Shown piece after piece: positions 1-8,161 of a stretch of DNA of 14,230 nucleotides. The notes below the pieces were generated by a model. That model had not been told where the DNA came from. It was given only the letters and a program-made list of their open reading frames with translations, and did no database searches. Source of the stretch: Fulvivirga aurantia (GTDB taxonomy: Bacteria > Bacteroidota > Bacteroidia > Cytophagales > Cyclobacteriaceae); contig NZ_SMMD01000893.1 of NCBI RefSeq assembly GCF_009711475.1, positions 1 through 14,230 on the forward strand, given 5' to 3'. The position numbers and the translations under genes are program-made. Positions within the stretch are counted from its first letter, which is position 1. Each line of letters begins with the position of its first letter.

Positions 1-581
1 TGGTCATACGCAATATTATATTTATCCATTTTCTTTCTCAGGTTTATGAGGGCGTATCGCATTCTTCCAAGTGCTGTATTTATACTTACACCTGTGGTTT
101 CCGCAATTTCCTGGAAACTCATTTCCATATAATGCCTCATAATTAAGACCTCCTTCTGAGCTTCCGGCAACTCTTGTACGAGCTTCCGTAACCTGGAATG
201 AGTGTCTTTCTTTATTTGTTGAGATTCAATCGAATCTTCTGAAAACTCCATGGTATTAAATACCCTACTTCCATCTTCCAAAATCACAGTTGGATATCTC
301 TTCTCCTTCCTAAAGTTATCAATAGCCAAATTATGTGCTATACGCGTTATCCATGGGAGAAACTTGCCCTCTTCATTATAACGACCTTCTTTGATCGTTC
401 GTATAGCTTTCACAAAAACTTCTTGCAATAAGTCTTCTGCTACGTAACTGTCCTTTACAATAAGATAAATAGTGGTGAATATTCGCGACTTATGGCGATT
501 CAGCAATTCTTCAAAAGCCCCTTCGTTACCTTCTTTGTAAAGTGATACCAACTTACTATCACTAATCTGATACTTCTCCAT
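1..581 (-). CDS. ECF-type RNA polymerase sigma factor (sigma-70 family), 3' end outside the window
   Basis: Reading the minus strand from the ATG at 581-579 gives 193 codons with no stop before the window edge. The protein starts MEKYQISDSKLVSLYKEGNE. Sigma region 2 spans about residues 23-92, including EDLLQEVFVKAI (49-60), the region 2.2 core-binding helix, and PWITRIAHNLAIDNFRKEKR. Region 4 spans about 131-183, with the helix-turn-helix MSFQEIAETTGVSINTALGR that would read the -35-like element. Region 3 is absent, as expected for ECF (group 4) factors. An in-frame TAA lies a few codons upstream; a TTG four codons earlier is possible, but ATG is preferred. Only the extreme C terminus is likely missing, because ECF factors are usually 170-200 residues. 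No anti-sigma gene is visible; one could lie beyond the left edge. Regulon and signal cannot be told from sequence. The family call is firm. Confidence 0.95.
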   Translation of the reverse strand, partial: MEKYQISDSKLVSLYKEGNEGAFEELLNRHKSRIFTTIYLIVKDSYVAEDLLQEVFVKAIRTIKEGRYNEEGKFLPWITRIAHNLAIDNFRKEKRYPTVILEDGSRVFNTMEFSEDSIESQQIKKDTHSRLRKLVQELPEAQKEVLIMRHYMEMSFQEIAETTGVSINTALGRMRYALINLRKKMDKYNIAYD

Positions 582-668
582 TAAGATATTCAATTTAAGT
601 TAACGTAGAGGTCTATATCATATTGCTGCCGGGGTGGTTTAAGTCTAAAAAATTTTATGTAAGAGATT

Positions 669-702
669 CAAATGTAAAGAAATAAACAAATACTATGCAA
701 AA
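669..702 (-). promoter_or_regulatory. Probable Bacteroidota-type promoter of the ECF sigma gene
   Basis: On the minus strand, TTTTG (702-698) is followed after 21 bases by TACATTTG (676-669), a full match to the TAnnTTTG -7 consensus known in Bacteroidota. Transcription would begin near 662, leaving a leader of about 80 bases before the sigma ATG. No promoter mapping is available, so this rests on motif and spacing. Confidence 0.55.
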
Positions 703-781
703 CTTTTAGCTAATAAAATTTTATTGCGTGTTATGAGGTCGTTAAAAAATTAAATTTTCGAAACCATGAAAAAAATGTGTT

Positions 782-817
782 GTTTTCTTTTTACATGGGC
801 GTTTTCTTTTGTTACAT
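782..817. repeat. Two imperfect direct repeats in the divergent spacer
   Basis: The 10-mer GTTTTCTTTT occurs at 782-791 and again at 801-810. Each copy is followed by TACAT (792-796, and 813-817 after two extra bases). The copies start 19 bases apart, near two helical turns, and lie 45-80 bases before the small acidic-protein gene. They could be tandem binding sites, or a chance result of the AT-rich, T-run-rich spacer. The rest of this spacer (582-862) holds no gene that I can see. Confidence 0.3.
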
Positions 818-862
818 TTCTTAAAAAATTAAACACCAAAAAGACATTATAATAAAGTACTA

Positions 863-1150
863 ATGGATAAAAAAAGAGTTATAAAAAGCTTAGAGACTAT
901 AAGTGATGAGCTTAAGCTGAAAGTAAAAAAATCTTACCCAGACGGATTTGATGGAAATTTAATTAGACTAATGAATGCAAAAAAAGAACCTTTCTTTTGC
1001 ATTCCTTTAGAGACTGAAGACACTAATTATTTGATAAAAGTAGCAGTAACTAAAAATAGTGATGGAGACTATGAGCTTGATGAAGATGAAAATGAATTTG
1101 GCGGTGATGGCGTAATTGGGCCAGATGATTACGATGACTTCGATGAATAG
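863..1150 (+). CDS. Small acidic protein of unknown function (95 aa)
   Basis: This short reading frame encodes MDKKRVIKSLETISDELKLK at its start, a mixed alpha/beta middle (SYPDGFDGNLIRLMNAKKEP, then PLETEDTNYLIKVAV) and a strongly acidic tail from about residue 67 that is mostly D, E and G. There is no signal peptide or membrane segment, so it is probably cytoplasmic. I recall similar small acidic proteins in many Bacteroidota, sometimes labelled 'DNA primase' without visible primase motifs; none of the zinc-finger or TOPRIM motifs of primase are present here, so that name should not be used. It sits 58 bases before uvrA in the same direction. No good promoter was found for it; TACATTTC at 813-820 is the nearest -7-like box but lacks a well-spaced -33. 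The acidic tail might mimic nucleic acid or bind a basic partner, but that is speculation. Confidence 0.8.
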   Translation: MDKKRVIKSLETISDELKLKVKKSYPDGFDGNLIRLMNAKKEPFFCIPLETEDTNYLIKVAVTKNSDGDYELDEDENEFGGDGVIGPDDYDDFDE

Positions 1151-1190
1151 CAATCAATTGCTAAACATTCTTTATCTCTCGTTTGTATAG

Positions 1191-1198
1191 TATCTTTG
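1191..1198 (+). promoter_or_regulatory. Probable -7 box of a uvrA promoter with very short leader
   Basis: TATCTTTG matches TAnnTTTG fully and ends 10 bases before the uvrA ATG. The -33 region is weak (TTC at 1168-1170, 20 bases upstream). Transcription would start about 4-6 bases before the ATG, so the mRNA would be nearly leaderless. Confidence 0.45.
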
Positions 1199-1208
1199 CA
1201 AACTCACT

Positions 1209-4025
1209 ATGCAGGATACTTTAATTACAGAAAAACAACTCGATAAACTCGACCCAAAAGAGTTTATAATCATAAAAAGAGCTAGGGTAAATAACCTAAA
1301 AAACCTTAGTGTCGCAATCCCAAGAAATAAACTTGTTGTAGTTACCGGACTATCTGGGTCCGGTAAATCATCATTGGCTTTTGATACACTTTTTGCTGAA
1401 GGACAAAGGATGTATGTTGAAAGCTTGAGCTCATATGCCCGACAGTTTTTAGGCCGGATGGAAAAGCCTGAAGTAGACTATATAAGGGGTGTGTCACCAG
1501 CAATTGCTATAGAGCAGAAGGTAAATACAAGAAACCCAAGGTCTACAGTAGGTACTACCACCGAGATCTACGATTATTTCAAGTTATTATTTGCAAGAAT
1601 CGGTACGACTTACTCTCCTGTAAGCGGTACTGTTGTTTCGAAAGACTCAGTTACCGATGTAGTTGAGTATATACTTAGCGAAGAAGAGGGCACCAAAGTC
1701 ATGGTAAGCTGCCCGCTGAAGATCACTAAAGACAGATCACTTGAAGAAGAGCTTAAAGTACTTTTGAGTAAAGGGTACACCCGGGTTTTAATCGATGAAG
1801 AAACTGAGTTTATTGAAGACCTTATCGAAGAGCATCGAAAAATCAAGAAAGGTCAAAAAGTTGAAATCCTAATTGATAGGGCGGTTGTAAAAAAAGATGA
1901 TGAAGACACACAGTTTAGGCTGTCAGATTCCGTACAAACTGCTTATTTCGAAGGTATTGGCGATTGTAATATACACCTTGTAGGCAAGGGTGTAAAAAGC
2001 TTTTCTGACCGCTTTGAAGCTGATGGGATTAAGTTTGAAGAGCCCTCGGCTAACTTCTTTAGCTTCAATAATCCATATGGAGCCTGTCGTAGGTGTGAGG
2101 GTTTTGGTAAAGTACTTGGCATCGATCCCGACCTGGTAATACCCGATAAAAGCCTTTCAATTTATGAAGGTGCGATCGCTCCCTGGCGTAGTGCTACAAT
2201 GGGTAAATGGCTCGATCCATTAATCAAAGATGGCATTAAATTCGATTTCCCAATTCATCGGGAATACAACGAGCTTACCGAGGAAGAAAGAGAAGTTTTA
2301 TGGGAAGGAAATAAATATTTTAAAGGGTTAAATGCCTTTTTTAAGCACCTGGAAAGCAAAACACACAAAATTCAGTACCGTGTTCTACTCTCCAGATACC
2401 GAGGTCGTACGGTATGCCCTGATTGTCGTGGTACAAGGCTTAGAAAGGATGCCAATTATGTAAAGATTGATGGCAAATCGATATCTGATTTGGTGCTAAT
2501 GCCAATAGCTCGAGTTATTGAATTTTTTGAGCAACTACAGCTCAACGAACACGACAAACAGGTTTCTAAGAGAATAATAAAAGAGATAGAAAACAGGCTT
2601 TCTTATATAAACAGAGTTGGTCTTGGCTATCTCACATTAAACAGAATGACCGCAACTCTTTCTGGTGGGGAGTTTCAAAGAATTAAATTAGCCACCTCAC
2701 TCGGGAGTGCACTGGTTGGTTCGATGTATATACTTGATGAGCCAAGTATTGGCCTGCATCCGAGAGATACGCAACGACTTGTCGGAGTGCTAAAATCTTT
2801 GCGAGACATGGGCAACTCTGTAATAGTTGTGGAGCACGAAGAAGAAGTAATGCAGGCCGCAGACCAAATTATCGATATTGGCCCAGATGCAGGAGTACAT
2901 GGAGGAGAGTTGGTTTTTCAAGGAACTATTGATGACCTGGACGGGAATAGTTCTTACACGGCTGGCTATTTATTAGGTACAGCGAAGGTAGAAGTGCCAG
3001 ACAAAAGGAGAAAGTGGAAAGACAGTATAAAAATAGAAGGCGCCATTGAAAATAACCTGAAAAATATTGATGTACAGGTGCCTTTGGGAGTGCTTACAAC
3101 TATCACCGGTGTGAGTGGTTCAGGTAAGTCTACATTAGTCAAAAAAATTATTTACCCGGCTATAGGTAAAATTTTAGGAACTGTATCTGAGACCACCGGT
3201 AAGTTCGATAAACTAGGTGGAGATTATGAAAGGATCACTCAAATCGAATTTGTTGATCAAAATCCAATAGGGAAATCATCCAGATCAAATCCTGTAACTT
3301 ATGTAAAGGCTTATGATGCCATTCGTCAGTTATTTGCCGATATGCCATTATCAAAACAAAGAGGCTATAAACCATCGCATTATTCTTTTAACGTAGATGG
3401 TGGCCGATGCGAGACATGCCAAGGAGAGGGTGTTGTGAAGATTGAGATGCAGTTTATGGCTGATATTTATCTCACTTGCGAAAGCTGCAAAGGCAAAAGG
3501 TTTAAGCAAGAGGTGCTAGATGTGGAGTTTGAAGGCAAAAACATTGCAGATGTTTTAGATCTTACGGTTGAAGAGGCACTTGCTTTTTTTGAAGGAAAAA
3601 CCTCAATTACCAATAAATTACAACCATTATTTGATGTTGGCCTGGGGTATATAGGCCTTGGTCAATCTTCAAATTCACTTAGTGGTGGCGAAGCGCAGCG
3701 AGTAAAATTGGCCTATTATTTAGGTAAGAACACCAGAGATAAAAAAGATCATATTTTGTTCATTTTCGATGAGCCTACCACAGGGCTTCATTTTCATGAC
3801 ATCACCAAGCTGTTGGATTCTATCAATGCACTTGTTGAACAGGGTAATTCTGTCATTATCATCGAGCACAACATGGAAGTAATCAAATCCGCTGACTGGA
3901 TAATAGATCTTGGTCCTGAAGGGGGAGAAAATGGAGGAACAGTTACTTTCACTGGTACTCCAGAGGAAATGATCAAGCACAAGGATAGCAATCACACAGC
4001 CAGGTTTTTGGCTGAGAAGTTATAG
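1209..4025 (+). CDS. uvrA: Excinuclease ABC subunit UvrA
   Basis: UvrA is the damage-sensing ATPase of nucleotide excision repair; as a dimer it loads UvrB on lesions in the cytoplasm. At 938 residues it is full length. In order: Walker A of the first ATPase, GLSGSGKSS (47-55); first zinc module cysteines C293/C296 and C403/C406; signature LSGGE (484-488); Walker B with D510-E511 in [10 protein letters not shown]; second Walker [10 protein letters not shown] (634-642); second zinc cysteines C734/C737 and C757/C760; second LSGGE (824-828); second Walker B D854-E855. No key residue is missing. The ATG at 1209 gives an N-terminal extension of about 20 residues before the usual [13 protein letters not shown] start of the domain, a length that I recall as normal in this phylum. 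No SOS box was recognised upstream. It appears to be transcribed alone from its own promoter. Confidence 0.98.
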   Translation: MQDTLITEKQLDKLDPKEFIIIKRARVNNLKNLSVAIPRNKLVVVTGLSGSGKSSLAFDTLFAEGQRMYVESLSSYARQFLGRMEKPEVDYIRGVSPAIAIEQKVNTRNPRSTVGTTTEIYDYFKLLFARIGTTYSPVSGTVVSKDSVTDVVEYILSEEEGTKVMVSCPLKITKDRSLEEELKVLLSKGYTRVLIDEETEFIEDLIEEHRKIKKGQKVEILIDRAVVKKDDEDTQFRLSDSVQTAYFEGIGDCNIHLVGKGVKSFSDRFEADGIKFEEPSANFFSFNNPYGACRRCEGFGKVLGIDPDLVIPDKSLSIYEGAIAPWRSATMGKWLDPLIKDGIKFDFPIHREYNELTEEEREVLWEGNKYFKGLNAFFKHLESKTHKIQYRVLLSRYRGRTVCPDCRGTRLRKDANYVKIDGKSISDLVLMPIARVIEFFEQLQLNEHDKQVSKRIIKEIENRLSYINRVGLGYLTLNRMTATLSGGEFQRIKLATSLGSALVGSMYILDEPSIGLHPRDTQRLVGVLKSLRDMGNSVIVVEHEEEVMQAADQIIDIGPDAGVHGGELVFQGTIDDLDGNSSYTAGYLLGTAKVEVPDKRRKWKDSIKIEGAIENNLKNIDVQVPLGVLTTITGVSGSGKSTLVKKIIYPAIGKILGTVSETTGKFDKLGGDYERITQIEFVDQNPIGKSSRSNPVTYVKAYDAIRQLFADMPLSKQRGYKPSHYSFNVDGGRCETCQGEGVVKIEMQFMADIYLTCESCKGKRFKQEVLDVEFEGKNIADVLDLTVEEALAFFEGKTSITNKLQPLFDVGLGYIGLGQSSNSLSGGEAQRVKLAYYLGKNTRDKKDHILFIFDEPTTGLHFHDITKLLDSINALVEQGNSVIIIEHNMEVIKSADWIIDLGPEGGENGGTVTFTGTPEEMIKHKDSNHTARFLAEKL

Positions 4026-4065
4026 AGTAGAGGTTTCAATCGTTTGTGTTGTCAATACTTCTACT
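4026..4065 (+). terminator. Weak hairpin just after uvrA, overlapping the gdhA promoter
   Basis: The arm AGTAGAGGT (4026-4034) pairs with ACTTCTACT (4057-4065) through nine pairs, one of them G-T, around a 22-base loop. It begins immediately after the uvrA stop. No T-run follows, and the right arm ends in the first T of the gdhA -7 box, so terminator function is uncertain. Confidence 0.25.
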
Positions 4066-4072
4066 ATCTTTA
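4043..4072 (+). promoter_or_regulatory. Probable gdhA promoter
   Basis: TTTG at 4043-4046 lies 18 bases before TATCTTTA (4065-4072), a seven-of-eight match to the Bacteroidota -7 consensus. Transcription would start near 4079, giving an A-rich leader of about 14 bases with no Shine-Dalgarno sequence before the ATG at 4093. Confidence 0.45.
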
Positions 4073-4092
4073 ATAAAAAATTAAAATAAACT

Positions 4093-5442
4093 ATGTCTGA
4101 AATACTTGAAAACATAAAAGATCGCAACCCAGGCGAACCAGAGTTTCATCAAGCGGCTGAAGAGGTAATAGACGCCATCAAGCCGGTATTAGATAAAAAT
4201 CCCAAGTATAGAAAACACAAAATTATTGAGCGTATGCTCGAGCCTGAGAGGGTTGTGTCTTTTCGTGTAACATGGATGGACGACAATGGAGAGATACAGA
4301 TAAACCGTGGCTATCGCGTACAAATGAATAGTGCGATTGGGCCTTACAAAGGAGGTTTACGATTTCACCCATCAGTTTACCCGGGTATTCTTAAATTTTT
4401 AGCCTTTGAGCAGATATTTAAGAATGCACTTACCGGTCTGCCTATGGGGGGTGGTAAAGGTGGTTCTGACTTTAACCCAAAAGGCAAGTCAGATGCTGAA
4501 GTAATGAGGTTTTGTCAGAACTTCTTTATAGAAATGACCAGGCACATTGGCCATAGAGTAGACGTGCCTGCTGGGGATATTGGTGTAGGAGCTCGAGAAA
4601 TTGGCTATATGTTTGGGACACACAAGCGACTTACAAACGAGTTTACAGGTGTGCTTACCGGCAAAGGTGTTGGCTGGGGTGGTAGTTTGATGAGAACTGA
4701 AGCTACCGGCTACGGCTTAATCTATTTTGCTCAAAATATGCTGGAACATAAAGATGATTCTATGGAAGACAAAGTTTGTCTTATATCAGGATCTGGTAAT
4801 GTGGCGCAGCATGCTATAGAAAAGATATTACACATGGGTGGAAAGCCCGTTACAGCTTCAGACTCTTCAGGGTACATTTATGATGAAGAGGGAATTACGC
4901 AAGAGAAGCTTGATTTCATCAAAGACCTGAAAAACAATAAAAGAGGTCGCATAAAAGAGTATGTGGACGAATACAGCTCGGCAGAATACCACGAGAATAA
5001 GGATGACGAAGAGTTTAACCCACTTTGGGATATTAAAGCTGACTGTGCCTTTCCTTGTGCTACTCAAAACGAGGTGAATTTGAAAGACGCTGAAAACATG
5101 GTGAAGAATGGTGTAAAACTGATTGGTGAAGGTGCCAATATGCCATTGATCAAAGATGCCATCGATCATGTTTTAGAGAATGATGTACTTTACTCACCAG
5201 GTAAAGCATCCAATGCAGGTGGTGTTGCTACTTCTGGCATCGAGATGATGCAAAACTACCTTGGCTCCTACTTTACGAGTGAAGAAGTTGATAATCGTTT
5301 AAAAAACATTATGAAAGACATCCACGAAAACTGTCTTTCAGCAGCAGAAGAATACGGCCACAAAGACAACTACATGATAGGTGCAAACATCAGTGGCTTT
5401 ATAAAAGTAGCTGATGCCATGATTGCTCAAGGCGTAATATAA
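4093..5442 (+). CDS. gdhA: NADP-type glutamate dehydrogenase (hexameric, about 450 aa class)
   Basis: The enzyme interconverts 2-oxoglutarate plus ammonium and L-glutamate and is usually the assimilatory enzyme in the cytoplasm. The 449 residues fit the small hexameric class. Substrate-domain motifs are intact: GPYKGGLRFHPSV with K86, K110 in the next helix, LPMGGGKGG with catalytic K122, and VPAGDIGVG with D162. These have the same relative spacing as K89, K113, K125 and D165 of Clostridium symbiosum GDH. The Rossmann nucleotide loop is SGSGNVA (232-238), followed by TASDSSG, which is typical of NADP enzymes such as E. coli GdhA, whereas the NAD enzyme of C. symbiosum differs there. Coenzyme preference is therefore inferred, not proven. 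It has its own promoter and a strong terminator, so it appears monocistronic; expression may respond to nitrogen, but no such site was identified. Confidence 0.96.
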   Translation: MSEILENIKDRNPGEPEFHQAAEEVIDAIKPVLDKNPKYRKHKIIERMLEPERVVSFRVTWMDDNGEIQINRGYRVQMNSAIGPYKGGLRFHPSVYPGILKFLAFEQIFKNALTGLPMGGGKGGSDFNPKGKSDAEVMRFCQNFFIEMTRHIGHRVDVPAGDIGVGAREIGYMFGTHKRLTNEFTGVLTGKGVGWGGSLMRTEATGYGLIYFAQNMLEHKDDSMEDKVCLISGSGNVAQHAIEKILHMGGKPVTASDSSGYIYDEEGITQEKLDFIKDLKNNKRGRIKEYVDEYSSAEYHENKDDEEFNPLWDIKADCAFPCATQNEVNLKDAENMVKNGVKLIGEGANMPLIKDAIDHVLENDVLYSPGKASNAGGVATSGIEMMQNYLGSYFTSEEVDNRLKNIMKDIHENCLSAAEEYGHKDNYMIGANISGFIKVADAMIAQGVI

Positions 5443-5459
5443 AATACAAATTTTTGCAG

Positions 5460-5497
5460 CCCCAGGATGATATCTTGGGGTTGTTTTATTTTATTTC
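5460..5497 (+). terminator. Rho-independent terminator of gdhA
   Basis: CCCCAGGAT (5460-5468) pairs with ATCTTGGGG (5472-5480) through nine pairs with one G-T wobble around a GAT loop. The T-rich tract TTGTTTTATTTTATTT follows directly. It lies 18 bases after the gdhA stop and separates it from the propeller gene. Confidence 0.9.
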
Positions 5498-5524
5498 GTT
5501 ACATTGTAGTCAAATACTAAGTCT

Positions 5525-8161
5525 TTGAAAGCGCTTCTTTCAATATTTTTTTGCCTAGTTACCTGTATTAATGTCTTTGCTCAAGAGGGTGGATATTTTT
5601 TAACTCACTACTCTCCCAGCAGTGCAGATATCAATAATGTAAACTTTGACATTGCTCAAAACCAAAGAGGAGTGATATGCATAGCCAATCGCTCAGGAGT
5701 GGTTTTGTTTGATGGTAAGAACTGGGAAAGAATTCAAACCCCATCAGCTATATTTTCTGTAGCTATAGACGATAAAAATGTCCTTTATACAGCAGGAAGT
5801 GATGGTTTTGGTAAAATAAGTAACAGCCAGGAAGATTACCAGGAGTATATCTCACTCTCAGATAGCACTACACGAGATGTTTTTGATATGCTCATATTTC
5901 AGGATAAGTTATATGGTATCAACCCAACCAACATCTTTATTTATGATCTCACTACAGGAAAGCAAAAAAAGATAAAATCTGCTTATTCCGGAGATCTTCT
6001 TAAGCTTCTGGAAATACAGGGTAAAGTATACGTCAATACAGAAATAAGTGGAGTTAAACTTATTGAAGATAATTCGTTGTCTGACCCACCGCAAGACTAT
6101 CTCAACGGTAAGTTTATAGAATTTGTATCCAGGCAAAATGAGACTACCTATCTGTTAGGAGAGTCAAATAATCAGCTCTCAATACTTACTGACAAAACCT
6201 TAAAAAAACTCGATGTTGATAGCGAATACTTAAACGAAAGTGTAGCTATTGATGGTGCGTGGGTTAATGATTCCTTAGTATCTATTGCGACTTTAAAAGG
6301 TGGTGTTGTTTTTATCAATCCGAAGAAAGAAGAGGTAGAGCAGGTTGTAAACTATAGCAATGGTTTGCCAGATAATGAGGTGTTGGCTATGGTGATAGAT
6401 AGCTATCGAGGGCTCTGGGTCGCGCATAATGAAGGCTTTACCAGAATCTCTCCATCTTTCCCATTTCGCTCATTTGATAGGTATCCAGGCTTGGAAGGTG
6501 ATTTAATAGCTGTACAAAGTCATAACGAACAGCTGTATGTGGGTACATCTCTTGGTCTGTTTTATCTTGATGAGGTCAGCGAGTATAGTCAAAAAACTAT
6601 ACTTGAAAAACAGATTGTAAGACAACAACAACAAAAGCCTTCATCCGCTCAGAAGGAAAGAAAAGGCCTTTTTGGCTTTCTGAAAAGAGATAAAAAGGAG
6701 AAACAGGAGGACGTACAACCTAGTAGGAATATTACCAAAATTACTTCCCGAACGGAGCGGATACTTGAAGATACATGGTTTGAGTATAAAAAAGTAGACG
6801 GAATAGACGCAAAGGTCAATCATCTAAGCGTGAAAGATGGCCGGTTATATTCAGGGGGGCTCGATGGTCTTTATGTAATACAAGACTCAACTGCGACACA
6901 GATCACCAATGTTCCTACAAGGTCTTTCTTCGTTTCTGAGACCTACCAAAAATTGTTTGTAAGCACTTATGACGATAAGTTCGAAGTGTTTAACATAAAC
7001 CGTGGGCGATTTACAAAAACAGAATTACTTAATGATTTTTCAGATTGGGTATCATACATTTTTGAAGATCATGAAAACCGTATTTGGTTTTGCAGCAGCA
7101 GTGAGATCTATTGGATAAAATTAGAAAACAATGAAATAGTTGCCTCCGAAGAATACGCTATCAACAATCCTTTTTTCTATGAAACTTATGGGGTTGCTTA
7201 CGATAAGAAGGTATACTTTGTAAACGAATCTGGAATTTATCTTTTTGATGAAAATAAGAAACAACTCAAACGAACCAAGGAGAATCAATTAAGGAAATAC
7301 TTAAAAGATAACACGGGAGCCGTCTGGCTTTTAAAAGATGACAAGTGGCAAACTTTGGGAGCCAAATTCACTTCCTCACAGCTCGATGTGCTCTCAGTAT
7401 TTACTGATGTAGAGCATATCTCATACGATGAGTCTCAAAAAGATTTTTGGGTACTTACTAAAGACAAGAATCTATACAAAATCAACGCAGATCAGAGTAT
7501 GGGTAAAACACTCGCTGAGTATGATCTGTATTTGAAAGACATCCGCACAACCAATGAGGTGTTTTTGCCAAAACCTAAGCTAAAGTTTGATCAACAAAGT
7601 AGCCCATTGACCTTTGAATTTGTACAACCAGAGTACACAGGTGTACTTAATACAGAGTATCAGTATAAGCTTATAGGCTTGAGTGATAAATGGTCTGAGT
7701 GGTCGAGCGGCTATAATGTAATACCCATTCCTTACCTACCGGATGGTGATTATGAGCTTAAAATGAGGTCTAGAAATATCGTGAGTGGTATCAAGGAAAT
7801 GCCACCTATTAAGTTTGAAATTTTACCACCCTATTGGAAAAGACCTTGGTTTTTAGCGCTAGAGTTTAGTGCCCTGGTTTTACTTCTGTTTTTGTCAGTA
7901 AAACTGAAAAAGCTAGGTTATAAATACCGCATGATGAGTAGGTTGTTGGCCTTGCTCACGTTAATCATCATTATAGAATTTATACAAACAGTCGCAGAAA
8001 ATGAGTTTGGTACACAAACCTCACCTGTTATAGATTTTATCATTCAGATCATTGTAGCAATTATTATCTTACCCGTAGAAGGTTTGCTGAGGAAGTATAT
8101 TTTCAGGGAGAAGAATGTGCAAATACTAGACTTTATAAGCTTAAAAAATAAGAAGAAATGA
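5525..8161 (+). CDS. Secreted propeller / triple-tyrosine (Y_Y_Y) membrane protein without a kinase domain
   Basis: The start must be the TTG at 5525: a stop (TAG 5507-5509) lies just upstream, and only this codon yields the complete signal peptide MKALLSIFFCLVTCINVFAQ (cleavage likely after A19). Residues about 30-680 form repeated beta-strand units with propeller-like turns such as GLPDNEVLAMVIDSYRGLWV (280-299) and EDHENRIWFC (514-523), as in the sensor half of hybrid two-component systems. A Y_Y_Y domain follows (about 690-768; YQYKLIGLSDKWSEW and LPDGDYELKMRSRN). Then come three hydrophobic segments: about 774-794, 806-826 and 835-855. The protein ends at residue 878 with no dimerisation helix, histidine kinase, receiver or helix-turn-helix. 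Residues about 355-415 are a Q/K/E-rich, probably disordered insert. It probably senses or scaffolds at the inner membrane, facing the periplasm. Its stop overlaps the lipoprotein start, implying a joint role. Function is unknown. Confidence 0.85.
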   Translation: MKALLSIFFCLVTCINVFAQEGGYFLTHYSPSSADINNVNFDIAQNQRGVICIANRSGVVLFDGKNWERIQTPSAIFSVAIDDKNVLYTAGSDGFGKISNSQEDYQEYISLSDSTTRDVFDMLIFQDKLYGINPTNIFIYDLTTGKQKKIKSAYSGDLLKLLEIQGKVYVNTEISGVKLIEDNSLSDPPQDYLNGKFIEFVSRQNETTYLLGESNNQLSILTDKTLKKLDVDSEYLNESVAIDGAWVNDSLVSIATLKGGVVFINPKKEEVEQVVNYSNGLPDNEVLAMVIDSYRGLWVAHNEGFTRISPSFPFRSFDRYPGLEGDLIAVQSHNEQLYVGTSLGLFYLDEVSEYSQKTILEKQIVRQQQQKPSSAQKERKGLFGFLKRDKKEKQEDVQPSRNITKITSRTERILEDTWFEYKKVDGIDAKVNHLSVKDGRLYSGGLDGLYVIQDSTATQITNVPTRSFFVSETYQKLFVSTYDDKFEVFNINRGRFTKTELLNDFSDWVSYIFEDHENRIWFCSSSEIYWIKLENNEIVASEEYAINNPFFYETYGVAYDKKVYFVNESGIYLFDENKKQLKRTKENQLRKYLKDNTGAVWLLKDDKWQTLGAKFTSSQLDVLSVFTDVEHISYDESQKDFWVLTKDKNLYKINADQSMGKTLAEYDLYLKDIRTTNEVFLPKPKLKFDQQSSPLTFEFVQPEYTGVLNTEYQYKLIGLSDKWSEWSSGYNVIPIPYLPDGDYELKMRSRNIVSGIKEMPPIKFEILPPYWKRPWFLALEFSALVLLLFLSVKLKKLGYKYRMMSRLLALLTLIIIIEFIQTVAENEFGTQTSPVIDFIIQIIVAIIILPVEGLLRKYIFREKNVQILDFISLKNKKK

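Noticed and set aside
1148..1163. Short hairpin TAGCAA-TCAA-TTGCTA at the end of the small acidic-protein gene
   Set aside because: The stem has only six mostly weak pairs and no T-run directly after it, so it is not convincing as a terminator.
1610..1846. Minus-strand open frames inside uvrA (also near 3720-3995)
   Set aside because: They lie wholly within a strongly conserved uvrA coding region, show serine-rich or irregular composition and have no recognisable domain; they are shadows of uvrA.
4867..5169. 100-codon minus-strand frame inside gdhA
   Set aside because: It overlaps a conserved part of glutamate dehydrogenase, has no family resemblance and no promoter.
5500..5507. TACATTGT as a -7 box for the propeller gene
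   Set aside because: It matches only six of eight consensus bases, and the nearest TTG elements are 16 or 22 bases upstream inside the gdhA terminator, so the promoter call was too weak to list.
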